Part shown: positions 50,789 to 58,669 of the stretch, piece by piece
How positions within the stretch are numbered: the stretch's first letter is position 1
Layout: the number at the start of each line of letters is the position of its first letter
Assembly (NCBI RefSeq): GCF_015704865.1
Contig: NZ_JADQTO010000017.1
Location: forward strand, 1 to 64,000
Reading direction: 5' to 3'
Length of the DNA: 64,000 nucleotides
From: Actinoplanes aureus
GTDB lineage: Bacteria > Actinomycetota > Actinomycetes > Mycobacteriales > Micromonosporaceae
Made by a program: the position numbers and the translations under genes
Notes under the pieces: generated by a model
Seen by the model: the letters and a program-made list of their open reading frames with translations, nothing else
Database searches by the model: none
What the model was told of the DNA's origin: nothing

Positions 50789-51892
50789 ATGACAGCACCG
50801 ACCTACCGGTTCCGCCGGATCGGGACGATCATGTCGCCGGACCCGGATGACCCGATGGAGTTCTGGGGAGCGTTCAACCCGACGGTGGGACGGACACCGG
50901 ACGGCCGGTGGCATCTGCTGGCCCGGGTGACCGCCGAGGGCAACGTGTCCCGCCTGCGGATGGTGGAACTGGTGCTCGACGACGGGGTGCCGGCCGGCGT
51001 ACGGCGCGGTGACGTGGTGATGGCGCCGGACGAGCCGTGGGAACGTGGCGGCGGGCGGGGCGGGATCGAGGACCCGAGGGCCACCTGGATGGAGACGCTC
51101 GGCATGTACGTCCTGTCGTACACCGCGCAAGGCGGGGCGTACGGTGCCCGGCCGGCCTTGGCGGTCTCCGACGACTTCCGCACCTGGCGCCGGCTCGGGC
51201 CGCTGCACTTCGCGTACCAGCCCGCTCTCGAGCACGACATGAACGTCTTCCCCAACAAGGACGTGGTGCTCTTCCCGGAGGTGGTCCGCGCCCCCGACGG
51301 CCGGCCGTCGTACGCCTTCCTGCACCGGCCGATGTGGGATCCGCACATGGACCTGCCGGCCGGCGTGACCGATCCGCGGCACAGCATCTGGGTGTCGTTC
51401 GCCCCGGTCGACGCGGTCACGGCCGACCTCGCCGCGCTCACCCTGCTCGGTCAGCACCGGCCGGTCGCCGAGCCCTGCTACCCGTACGAGAGCACCAAGA
51501 TCGGGGCCGGCCCGCCGCCGATCCGGGTCCCGGAGGGCTGGCTGCTCGTGCATCACGGGGTGAGCGAGCACCACGACGGGGGACGGGTGCCCCGGCTGGA
51601 CTACGCGGCCGGGGCCATGCTGCTGGACGCCGACGACGTCGCCCGGGTCCTCTACCGTACGGCCTCGCCGGTGCTCGCCCCGGAGACGACCGAGGAGACG
51701 GCCGGCATCGACCGGCACATCGTCTTCCCCAGCGGCCTGGCGTGCATCGGCGAGGTCGGCTACCTCTTCTACGGCGTCTCGGACCGCTACATCGGCGTCG
51801 CCCGCCTGGAACGCGGCGACGGCGGGTCCGCCGATCCGGTCTGGCAGCCCGTCGAGCCGGTGTCGTCGCAGTCCGACGGCCGCGCGGCCTAG
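50789..51892 (+). CDS. GH130 family glycoside phosphorylase/hydrolase
   Basis: The protein has 367 aa. The five-bladed-propeller signatures are FWGAFNPTVG, RGGIEDPRATWMET (with the catalytic-type Asp), HDMNVFPNKDVVLFPEVV and CYPYESTKIGAGPPPIRVPEGWLLVHHGV, which is the diagnostic GH130 motif. GH130 enzymes act on beta-mannosides, by phosphorolysis or hydrolysis. It is cytoplasmic (no signal peptide). No sugar transporter or mannose gene is adjacent, so it stands alone. An AT-rich stretch (50729-50756) precedes it. It overlaps the convergent oxidase by four bp. Confidence 0.9.
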   Translation: MTAPTYRFRRIGTIMSPDPDDPMEFWGAFNPTVGRTPDGRWHLLARVTAEGNVSRLRMVELVLDDGVPAGVRRGDVVMAPDEPWERGGGRGGIEDPRATWMETLGMYVLSYTAQGGAYGARPALAVSDDFRTWRRLGPLHFAYQPALEHDMNVFPNKDVVLFPEVVRAPDGRPSYAFLHRPMWDPHMDLPAGVTDPRHSIWVSFAPVDAVTADLAALTLLGQHRPVAEPCYPYESTKIGAGPPPIRVPEGWLLVHHGVSEHHDGGRVPRLDYAAGAMLLDADDVARVLYRTASPVLAPETTEETAGIDRHIVFPSGLACIGEVGYLFYGVSDRYIGVARLERGDGGSADPVWQPVEPVSSQSDGRAA

Positions 51893-53163
51893 ACGGCTCT
51901 GCCGGGCACGGGCTGCACCAGGTCACGGGTGATGCCGGCCAGGTCGGTGACGCCGGTCAGGGCCATCGTCAGGTCCAGCTCGGCGATGACGTTGGCGATC
52001 ACCTCCTCGACGCCGCGCTGGCCGGCGACGGCCAGTCCGTACATGTAGGGGCGGCCGAGCAGGACCGCGTCGGCGCCGAGGGCCAGCGCGGTGAACACGT
52101 CGGCGCCGCTGCGGATGCCGCTGTCCATCAGCACGGTCTTCTCCGGGCCGACCGCCTCGCGCACCTGGATCAGGGCGTCGAGCGCGGCGATCGAGCTGTC
52201 CACCTGCCGGCCGCCGTGGTTGGAGACCACGATCGCGTCCATGCCGAGCTCGAAGGCGCGGCGGGCGTCGTCGGGGTGCAGGATGCCCTTGAGGACGACC
52301 GGCAGGCTGGTGCGTTCCCGGACGGTGGCGATGTGGTCCCAGCTCAGCCGCGGGTTGGAGTAGATGTCCAGGAACGTCTCCACCGAGGCGCGGGGCCGGC
52401 CGGAGCGCAGGTTGTCCAGGAACCCGCCGGGGTGGTTGCGGACCATCGTGAGCAGCGACCGGACCGCGGCCAGCGTCACCTCGGCCGGATTCTCCAGCAC
52501 CCGCTCGGCGGCCAGCGACCGGAACCGCGGGTCGGACGTGTACTGCGCGATCCCGAGCCCGCGCGCGAACGGCAGCGAGCCCAGGTTGAGGTCCTGCGGC
52601 CGCCAGCCCAGCACGGTGGTGTCCAGGGTGATCACCAGCGCCCCGGCACCGATCGCCTCGGCCCGCTGGATCAGGCTGTCGACCAGGCCCTCGTCGGTGC
52701 TCCAGTACAGCTGGAACCAGCGCGGCGAGTCGCCCATCGCGGCGGCGGCGTCCTCCATCGGGGTGCCGCCCTGGTTGGTGTAGACGTACGGGACGCCGGT
52801 GGCGGCGGCCGCCCGGGCGGTGTGCAGGTCGCTGTCTCTTGCCATCAGCTGGCCGGCGCCGACCGGGGCGAGCAGGATCGGCGCGGGCAGCCGGGTGCCG
52901 AGCAGGTCGCGGGAGAGGTCCCGGTCGGCCGCGCCGCGCAGCATCCGCGGCACGATCGCCCACCGGTCGAACGCCTCCCGGTTGTTGCGCATGGTCCGGC
53001 CCAGCCCGGCGCCGCCGGCCACGTACGCCCACGCGGTCCGGCTGCTGGCCTTGCGCGCCCGGCGTTCCAGCTCGGCGAAGTCGGTAGGCACGGCCGGGCG
53101 GCGGCCGAGCACGCCGGCCCGATAGACCTGGTTCTGCCGGACGCGTCCCGGACCTGCCGCCAT
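51889..53163 (-). CDS. FMN-dependent alpha-hydroxy-acid oxidase / lactate 2-monooxygenase-like
   Basis: The protein has 424 aa, started MAAGPGRVRQNQVYRAGVLG after GAGGAGAAG. The (S)-2-hydroxy-acid oxidase TIM barrel is seen in APILLAPVGAGQL, YVYTNQGGTPMEDAAAAMG, VVLKGILHPDDARRA, the catalytic DAIVVSNHGGRQVDSSIAAL, and SGIRSGADVFTALALGADAV. The long N-terminus and the oxidase-type WFQLYWST segment resemble lactate 2-monooxygenase. The exact substrate is uncertain. It is divergent from the TetR gene across a perfect 18-bp palindrome. Confidence 0.9.
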   Translation of the reverse strand: MAAGPGRVRQNQVYRAGVLGRRPAVPTDFAELERRARKASSRTAWAYVAGGAGLGRTMRNNREAFDRWAIVPRMLRGAADRDLSRDLLGTRLPAPILLAPVGAGQLMARDSDLHTARAAAATGVPYVYTNQGGTPMEDAAAAMGDSPRWFQLYWSTDEGLVDSLIQRAEAIGAGALVITLDTTVLGWRPQDLNLGSLPFARGLGIAQYTSDPRFRSLAAERVLENPAEVTLAAVRSLLTMVRNHPGGFLDNLRSGRPRASVETFLDIYSNPRLSWDHIATVRERTSLPVVLKGILHPDDARRAFELGMDAIVVSNHGGRQVDSSIAALDALIQVREAVGPEKTVLMDSGIRSGADVFTALALGADAVLLGRPYMYGLAVAGQRGVEEVIANVIAELDLTMALTGVTDLAGITRDLVQPVPGRAV

Positions 53164-53203
53164 CGCGCTTCTCCTCTGTGCGGGTTCGCGAGTCACGATA
53201 GAA

Positions 53204-53221
53204 ACAAGTCACGTGACTTGT
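53204..53221. promoter_or_regulatory. TetR operator, perfect 18-bp palindrome
   Basis: ACAAGTCACGTGACTTGT is a perfect palindrome lying 40 bp from the oxidase start and 11 bp from the TetR start. Both divergent genes would be repressed by one bound protein. Confidence 0.8.
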
Positions 53222-53232
53222 AAACTGGTGGC

Positions 53233-53826
53233 GTGCCACGTACCCAGGCGGAACGCCGCGCCGCCACCGTCGACGCGCTGCTCGACGCCACCCTGCGCAG
53301 CCTGGTCGAGGTCGGTCTGGCCGCGACCACCACGCGCGGGGTCGCCCAGCGGGCCGGGGTGAGCCAGGGCGCGCAGCAGCACCACTTCCCGACCAAGGCG
53401 CTGCTGGTCGACGCCACGATCATCCGGCTGATGGAGCAGTTCGTCGCCGGCCTGCGCGCCGCGTCGATCACCGGGGACACGGCGGAGGAGCGGCTGCACC
53501 GGCTGCTCGACCAGCTGTGGGAGACGCACAACCGGCCGGTCATCGCGGTGGTGCACGAGGTTTTCACGGTCGCGCGTACCGACCCGGAGACCGCGCGCCT
53601 GCTCGCCGCCACGCTGACCACCGTGCACGACGACATCGTCGCCCTGGCCGCCGAGCTGATGCCGTCCTACGCCGCCGCGCCCGGCTTCCGCGACGTCATG
53701 CTGACCACGCTCGCCGCGATCCGCGCCACCGCGCAGATCGCGGCCATCCCCGGCACCGCCGGCGCCGTACCGCGGTGGGAGACCTTGCGAGAGATTCTCG
53801 CACGCCAATTCATCCGGTACGCGTGA
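53233..53826 (+). CDS. TetR family transcriptional regulator
   Basis: The product is 197 aa, from a GTG (MPRTQAERRAATVDALLDAT). The helix-turn-helix is LLDATLRSLVEVGLAATTTRGVAQRAGVSQGAQQHHFPTKALLV, with VSQGAQQHHF as recognition helix. The ligand domain follows. It is divergent from the FMN oxidase, the probable target. The ligand is likely the oxidase substrate, by inference. Confidence 0.9.
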   Translation: MPRTQAERRAATVDALLDATLRSLVEVGLAATTTRGVAQRAGVSQGAQQHHFPTKALLVDATIIRLMEQFVAGLRAASITGDTAEERLHRLLDQLWETHNRPVIAVVHEVFTVARTDPETARLLAATLTTVHDDIVALAAELMPSYAAAPGFRDVMLTTLAAIRATAQIAAIPGTAGAVPRWETLREILARQFIRYA

Positions 53827-54244
53827 CGGGAACGGCAGCGATGTGCATGACGGGCAGGCTCAGCGCCTCGCCCGCAGAGGCGCGCGACGGGACATCTAGC
53901 CTCGGTCCTGCTTCTTCGGGGTACGCGTAACCGTCGTCGCGCCGAAGCCGACGCCGTTCCCGCTTTCCCGGCGCGAGCCCGGCTTACCCTCACCGCCCCA
54001 GCGCGACCGCCGGGAAACAGCATCACCTGACGGTCACGACGGCGAACGCGGGAATCGCGGTCCGCCCCGGCGGCGCCGCCGGGGTAGGTGCTCGGGTCCC
54101 CGCCGATCGCCGACCGTGAGCGGCCCTACCACCCCGGCGGCGGTGGTTACGGCGGGTGACGCGTACCACGAACCGGGTTTGTGAATTGGATCGTCGTGGG
54201 TAGACCTAGCGCGTCAACGAACTTCGATCGCGGAGGGAACCGCA
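53827..54244. other. Gene-free gap with repeat family 2 copy d and a long palindrome
   Basis: On the minus strand, copy d of repeat family 2 spans about 53908-54013: CCCGGCGGTCGCGCTGGGGC at one end and TTACGCGTACCCCGAAGAAG at the other. Further on, CCCCGGCGGCGCCGCCGGGG (54065-54084) is a perfect 20-bp palindrome. I see no coding frame with plausible content. The last 40 bp before 54245 contain the GGAGGG ribosome binding site of the next gene. Confidence 0.6.
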
Positions 54245-54490
54245 ATGACCCAGACGACGAGCACCCGGCGCCCCGCCACCACCGCCGCCCGCGTTTGCAC
54301 CATCCTCGCTTTCGTCTTCGCGGTGGCCGCCGTCCTGCTCAGCCCCCTCGTCTTCGGCCTGGCCGCGCTGGTGCTCGGCCTCGTCGGTGGCTACCTCGGT
54401 GACCGCCCGCTCGGCTGGTACGCGGCCGCGGCCGGTGTCGCCGGCGGCGTGCTCGGCGTGATCCTCAACGCGGTCCTGCTCAACTCGTAA
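54245..54490 (+). CDS. Small membrane protein with two helices
   Basis: The product is 81 aa (MTQTTSTRRPATTAARVCTI). Two hydrophobic segments (ILAFVFAVAAVLLSPLVFGLAALVLGLVG and WYAAAAGVAGGVLGVILNAV) are separated by a GYLGDRPLG turn. The pattern resembles DUF4190-like or small integral membrane proteins. GGAGGG lies eight bases before the ATG. The function is unknown. Confidence 0.75.
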   Translation: MTQTTSTRRPATTAARVCTILAFVFAVAAVLLSPLVFGLAALVLGLVGGYLGDRPLGWYAAAAGVAGGVLGVILNAVLLNS

Positions 54491-54559
54491 GCGCCCTGTT
54501 CGCTCTCGGCGTGATCCACCGGGTAGCGACGGCAAGGCGGCGTCCGCGAGGGTGACCTC

Positions 54560-55255
54560 GTGGACGCCGCCTTCGTTCTCGTGCACAGCCCGTCGGTGGG
54601 GCCGCTGACCTGGCAGCCCGTCGCGGACCGCCTGACCGGCTCCGGCCGGATCGCGGTCGTGCCGTCGCTGCTCGGCGTGGCGGACGCCGGTCCGCCGTTC
54701 TGGCCCGCGGTCGTCGAGGCGGTCACCGCCGGCGCGCCCGCGGACGTGCCGCTCGTGCTGGTCGCGCACAGTAACGCCGGCCTGTTCGTCCCGGTCGTCG
54801 CCGAGGCGCTCCGGCAGCCGGTCGCCGCCTGTGTGTTCGTCGACGCGGCGCTGCCGGCCCGCACCGGGCCGACCCCGGTCCTGACGCCCGAGCTGCTCGA
54901 CGTGCTCCGGCCGACGGTGGCCGCCGACGGCCGGCTGCCGCAGTGGACGTCCTGGTTCGGCGAGTCCGAGGTCGCGCCGATGTTCCCGGATCGGCGGACC
55001 CGGCAGGCCGTCTCCGCCGAGCAGCCCCGGCTGCCGTTCGGTTACTACGAGCAGCGGGTGCCCGTCCCGGCCGGCTGGGACGGCATGCCCTGCGGCTATC
55101 TGCTGTTCGGGCCGCCCTACGACAAGATCGCCGAGGATGCCCGGCAGCGCGGCTGGGACGTCGACGAGGTGCCCGGCCGGCATCTCCACCAGATCGTGGA
55201 CCCGGGAGCGGTGACCGGCCGGATCGTCGCCATGGCCGATCGCCTGCTCAGCTGA
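54560..55255 (+). CDS. Alpha/beta-fold hydrolase
   Basis: The protein has 231 aa, from a GTG (MDAAFVLVHSPSVGPLTWQP). The nucleophile elbow is LVAHSNAGLF (HSNAG, a variant of GxSxG), the Asp may lie in CVFVDAALP, and the late His in GRHLHQIVDPGAV. The pattern resembles actinobacterial hydrolases of the RsbQ/esterase type. The substrate is unknown. It overlaps the convergent phosphatase gene by eight bases. Confidence 0.8.
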   Translation: MDAAFVLVHSPSVGPLTWQPVADRLTGSGRIAVVPSLLGVADAGPPFWPAVVEAVTAGAPADVPLVLVAHSNAGLFVPVVAEALRQPVAACVFVDAALPARTGPTPVLTPELLDVLRPTVAADGRLPQWTSWFGESEVAPMFPDRRTRQAVSAEQPRLPFGYYEQRVPVPAGWDGMPCGYLLFGPPYDKIAEDARQRGWDVDEVPGRHLHQIVDPGAVTGRIVAMADRLLS

Positions 55256-55988
55256 CCCGCAGGAACACCGCGGTGGCGTTGTCGGCGCCGGTTCGCAGGG
55301 TGTCGTCCAGCAGCGTCGCGACCGGATCCCGATCGGCTTGCAGCACCTCGGCGACCCGCTGATAGCTCACCTGGTCGGCGACGCCGTCGGTGCAGAGCAG
55401 GTACCCGTCACCGGGCCTCAGGCTGACGTTGAGCAGGTCCGCCTCCGGCGCGCCGGGATGCCCGGCATAGCGGGTCAGCCGGTAGCGATCCGTCTGGGCC
55501 TGCGCGGAGTCCGCGGCGTACCAGCCGTTCACCAGGCCGAGCCAGGCCACGGTGTGGTCCACGGTGAGCAGTTCGAGCAGCCCGTCGCGCAGCCGGTAGG
55601 CGCGCGAGTCACCCAGCTGCACCAGCCAGCCGGTGCCGTCCGCCGGGTCGGCCACGAACGCGGTCAGGGTGCAGCCGGTCAGGCCGGGCAGACCCCGGCC
55701 GGCCGCGCGCACGGCCTGCTGCACCTCGGCCACCGCGGAGCGCAAACATTCGGGGTACGGGCCGAGCACGCTCCGCCGCACGAAGACGTCCACCGCGGTG
55801 CGCCCGGCGGCGCGGCTGCCCGGGCCGTCGCCCATGCCGTCGGCCACCACGGCGAGCGGCCGCCCGGCGTCCAGGTGCAGCACGTCGTAGTTCTCCCGGT
55901 AGCGGACACCGACGACACTGCCCGCCGCCCCGGTCAACCGTCGTCCCGCGACCGTCCACTGAGCAGTGCTGATCTCCACCTGCCCCAC
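55248..55988 (-). CDS. PP2C-type serine/threonine phosphatase
   Basis: The protein has 246 aa. The metal motifs are LAVVADGMGDGPGSRAAG (DGMG), VQLGDSRAYRLR (GDSR), LLCTDGVADQVSY (TDG) and GADNATAVFL (DN). All four metal aspartates of the PPM family are in place. There is no membrane helix. Divergently adjacent is an 811-aa protein with a proline-rich linker. No protein kinase is adjacent, so the substrate is unknown. Confidence 0.9.
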   Translation of the reverse strand: MGQVEISTAQWTVAGRRLTGAAGSVVGVRYRENYDVLHLDAGRPLAVVADGMGDGPGSRAAGRTAVDVFVRRSVLGPYPECLRSAVAEVQQAVRAAGRGLPGLTGCTLTAFVADPADGTGWLVQLGDSRAYRLRDGLLELLTVDHTVAWLGLVNGWYAADSAQAQTDRYRLTRYAGHPGAPEADLLNVSLRPGDGYLLCTDGVADQVSYQRVAEVLQADRDPVATLLDDTLRTGADNATAVFLRVS

Positions 55989-56020
55989 GGTAGCCGGTGA
56001 ATTCCGGTATTTTGCCCGGC

Positions 56021-58456
56021 GTGACAGTCGTACGCGAGTTCGAGAACGACGACTATTTGCCGGAGTACGGCCTCATCGTGCTGCGCGACCCATCGCCGGG
56101 CGACGATTTGCAGCCGCCACGCGAGAGCGGCGACGGTGAGGAGCCGACCGGCACGTTCGCGGCCGCCGGCCGGGGCTGGCTCACCTGCCGCGCCGGCGAC
56201 GGTCACCACGTGGTCCGGCTCGAACTGCACGACGGCCCGCCGCCCGCCGACCAGGCCGGGTTCGACGACGTCGTGGAGACGCCGTACGCGGCGGGCTCCG
56301 GCGGGCTGTCCCTGACCTATCTCACCGGCGGCGCCGGCCCGGTGGACCTGGACCTGGACGGCGCCGGCCGGTTCCGGGTACGGGTGTCGCGCCGCCGCCG
56401 CGACACCCCCGACGGGGCCGGCGACCGGTGGCTGCTGCGTTTCTGGCCCGAGCCGGTGCCCGCGCCGCCGGCCTGGCTGGTGCGCTCCCGGCCCGCCGTC
56501 GGCCCCGGCTACACCGGATGGCAGTCCGAACTCCAGTACGAGCCGATGGAACTGGCCGGCGTGGTCGCCGCGGCGGCCCGCGAGCGCGGCGGCCCGGTGA
56601 CCGTGGCGGACGTCGACGCCTGGTGCCAGGCCCACCACCGCCCGGCCGGCTGGCTCGACGTGCCGCTGTGGCAGCCGCCCCGCGCGCCGCTGACCACCGG
56701 CCACGCCGACCTCGACCAGCGCAAGGCCGCCCAGCACGAGGAGGTGGTGGCTCGGCTGGCCGGGCAGCAGCGCCGCCTCGACGAGATCGCCGCCGAACTC
56801 GGCGTCCCGCCGGTGCGCAGCCGCCGGGACGCGCTGCCGCTGCTGGCGGCGGCCGGGATCCTGACCGGCTCCGCGGCAGCGGGCTATCAGCCCGGGCAGC
56901 CCGCCCGGGTCGACACCGTGCTGTCCCTGCCGCCGGATCGGGTCCGGTCGCTCGAGCAGCAGGACGCCCGATATCGGTACGGCGACCTGGCCGAGGATCT
57001 GCGGTCGGTGCTGCGGTGGGCGCCGGGGGAGCCGTATGAGGTCGCGGCGGCGGAGCTGGCCGGGCGGTTGCTGGTGAGCGAGGGGGAGTTGCGGGCTGGG
57101 GTGGCATTCGCGGAGCAGAGCGGTGTGCTGCACGCGGACGGTGTGGAGACGCTGCGGCTGAGGCTCGGCCGGCGTCCCGCGCCGGATCCCTCGCCGTCGC
57201 CGGTCCCCGGTCCGTCTGGCGGGCCGCCGTCTGCCTCCCGTCCTGCCGCCGCGCCGCCGGCGTCCCGCCCGGCTGCCGCTCCTGCGTCTGGGGCACGGCC
57301 GTCCGCGCCGCCTCCGCCTGTGGCTCCGCCCGCTGCGCCGCGTCCGGCTGCTGCGCCTCGGTCTGGGACACGGCCGTCCGCGCCGCCTCCGCCTGTGGCT
57401 CCACCTGCTGCGCCGCGTCCGCCCGGCCGGGACAAATCGGGCGCTTTCCTGAGGCCTGGACTGGCCCGCCTGACGGTCAATACGACAGCGGGTCCGCGGC
57501 TGTCCATGGGCGGCCCGCGACAGGAACGGCAGGAGCCGCCCCAGCCGCCGTTCGGCGCGCCGCCCATCGCCGGGATGATCGCCGGCGACGGCACGGTCGT
57601 CGAGTGGCGGGACGGCGTGCGGGTCGAACTCACCCAGCTCGAGCCCGGGCAGAGGCGGGCGCGAGCGCTGCGGACCGCGTGCGGTGTGCTCGTGCTCGGC
57701 CACGACATGCCCGCCCAGCTGATCTCCGCCGATGGCGAGACGACCGAGATCGGCGAGCTCCGCGGCCCGGTGCCGGTGCTGCTGGGCGACGGTCGCCGGG
57801 TGGCGGTCGTCGACAGCGCGCATCATCGCCTCGAATCGCGGTACCGGCTGCGCGTCATCGATCTGACCGGTGGGCCGGCCGAGACCATGCCATGGCCGGA
57901 GGACCGGTCCGTCGGGCTGCTCGGGGCGTACCGTGACACCCTCTACTTCCGCGACCAGCAGGATCACGCCATCATGCGCTGGACGCCCGGCAGCGCTCCG
58001 GAGCGCCACCCGGACACCCTGGATCAGATCGACCCCCTCACCGGGACCGGACTCGCACGGACGATGGGTGGTGTCCGGGTGGCGCGGCCCGGCGGCAGCG
58101 CGGTGACGGTACCGGTCGACACGAGGGCCCGCCTCGCACCCGGCGGCGAACAGCTGTGGACGACACGCGTCGAGCCGGCCGCGCTCACGCTGTTCCCGGT
58201 CCGGCCGGGCCCGGACGTGCGCCCGCAGGTGTGGTGGCTGCCCGAGCGCGGCCGGCGCGGGCCGCACGGTGCGTACGGCGAGCCCGTCTGGGAGGACCGT
58301 GACCACGTCCTGTTCGGCTTTCAGCCGTGGCACTTCCCGCCCGAGCCCGCGACCGGCGTGCGCTTGTCGATCCGTGACGGCGCGGTCGAGCGGTTGCCCG
58401 AATCGGGCCGCCCCGGGCAGTCGGTGATCTTCGTCGAACCGCTGCTGACCGCATAG
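56021..58456 (+). CDS. Large hypothetical protein with Pro/Ala linker and propeller-like C-terminus
   Basis: The protein has 811 aa from the GTG at 56021; the frame is open to a GTG at 55997. The N-terminus (TVVREFENDDYLPEYGLIVLRD, then WLTCRAGDGHHVVRLELHDG) is beta-rich. Around residue 190-300 there is WQSELQYEPMELAGVVAAAA and a helical region. Residues about 385-490 form a Pro/Ala linker with a 24-residue unit repeated twice. The last 280 residues show blade-like repeats (GTVVEWRDGVRVELTQLEP, DTLYFRDQQDHAIMRWTPGS). No signal peptide or enzyme motif was seen. It is divergent from the PP2C gene. Its TAG stop overlaps hairpin repeat copy C. Confidence 0.75.
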   Translation: MTVVREFENDDYLPEYGLIVLRDPSPGDDLQPPRESGDGEEPTGTFAAAGRGWLTCRAGDGHHVVRLELHDGPPPADQAGFDDVVETPYAAGSGGLSLTYLTGGAGPVDLDLDGAGRFRVRVSRRRRDTPDGAGDRWLLRFWPEPVPAPPAWLVRSRPAVGPGYTGWQSELQYEPMELAGVVAAAARERGGPVTVADVDAWCQAHHRPAGWLDVPLWQPPRAPLTTGHADLDQRKAAQHEEVVARLAGQQRRLDEIAAELGVPPVRSRRDALPLLAAAGILTGSAAAGYQPGQPARVDTVLSLPPDRVRSLEQQDARYRYGDLAEDLRSVLRWAPGEPYEVAAAELAGRLLVSEGELRAGVAFAEQSGVLHADGVETLRLRLGRRPAPDPSPSPVPGPSGGPPSASRPAAAPPASRPAAAPASGARPSAPPPPVAPPAAPRPAAAPRSGTRPSAPPPPVAPPAAPRPPGRDKSGAFLRPGLARLTVNTTAGPRLSMGGPRQERQEPPQPPFGAPPIAGMIAGDGTVVEWRDGVRVELTQLEPGQRRARALRTACGVLVLGHDMPAQLISADGETTEIGELRGPVPVLLGDGRRVAVVDSAHHRLESRYRLRVIDLTGGPAETMPWPEDRSVGLLGAYRDTLYFRDQQDHAIMRWTPGSAPERHPDTLDQIDPLTGTGLARTMGGVRVARPGGSAVTVPVDTRARLAPGGEQLWTTRVEPAALTLFPVRPGPDVRPQVWWLPERGRRGPHGAYGEPVWEDRDHVLFGFQPWHFPPEPATGVRLSIRDGAVERLPESGRPGQSVIFVEPLLTA
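57290..57425 (+). repeat. 72-bp in-frame duplication in the linker
   Basis: GGGACACGGCCGTCCGCGCC and the following GCCTCCGCCTGTGGCTCC occur at about 57292 and again at about 57364. The two 72-base units are nearly identical and encode ARPSAPPPPVAPPAAPRP-like peptide. The high identity suggests a recent duplication in the proline-rich linker. Confidence 0.75.
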
Positions 58457-58560
58457 AGGGCTCCCGCAGTCAGGGTCTTGGCCCAAGCCCAATGCTGTCT
58501 CAACGGCTGCCAGACAGCACCCACGTTGGGCCGGAGAGGACCCTGACCGCGCCGTCTACC
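58457..58560 (-). repeat. Nested-hairpin repeat, copy C (extended palindrome)
   Basis: This copy is inverted relative to A and B. Its outer arms GCAGTCAGGGTC and GACCCTGACCGC pair over 11 of 12 bases; inside are GCCCAA/TTGGGC and TGCTGTCT/AGACAGCA with an 11-base loop. Both ends read TAGA or its complement, and the TAGA next to the 811-aa gene supplies that gene's stop codon. It may also act as its terminator. Confidence 0.85.
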
Positions 58561-58622
58561 TCGGCAGACGCCGAAATCAATAGACATCGGTTGATATTCG
58601 GGCAGCGAGATGTGATGCTGAC

Positions 58623-58636
58623 CGGGAGCGCTCCCA
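58623..58636. promoter_or_regulatory. CebR-like cello-oligosaccharide operator
   Basis: CGGGAGCGCTCCCA matches 13 of 14 positions of the known streptomycete CebR box TGGGAGCGCTCCCA. It lies 34 bp before the LPMO start. CebR represses cellulose-utilisation genes until cello-oligosaccharides bind it, so the LPMO is probably induced by cellulose. The match is exact in the 12-bp core palindrome. Confidence 0.75.
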
Positions 58637-58669
58637 TTCCCCCGAACGCCGAAGAATGGAGGACATCCC

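Noticed and set aside
55934..58492. Minus-strand frame of 852 codons opposite the 811-aa gene
   Set aside because: Rich in Arg, Gly and His with no motif; the plus-strand frame shows ordinary codon use and a divergent PP2C gene fixes the start region.
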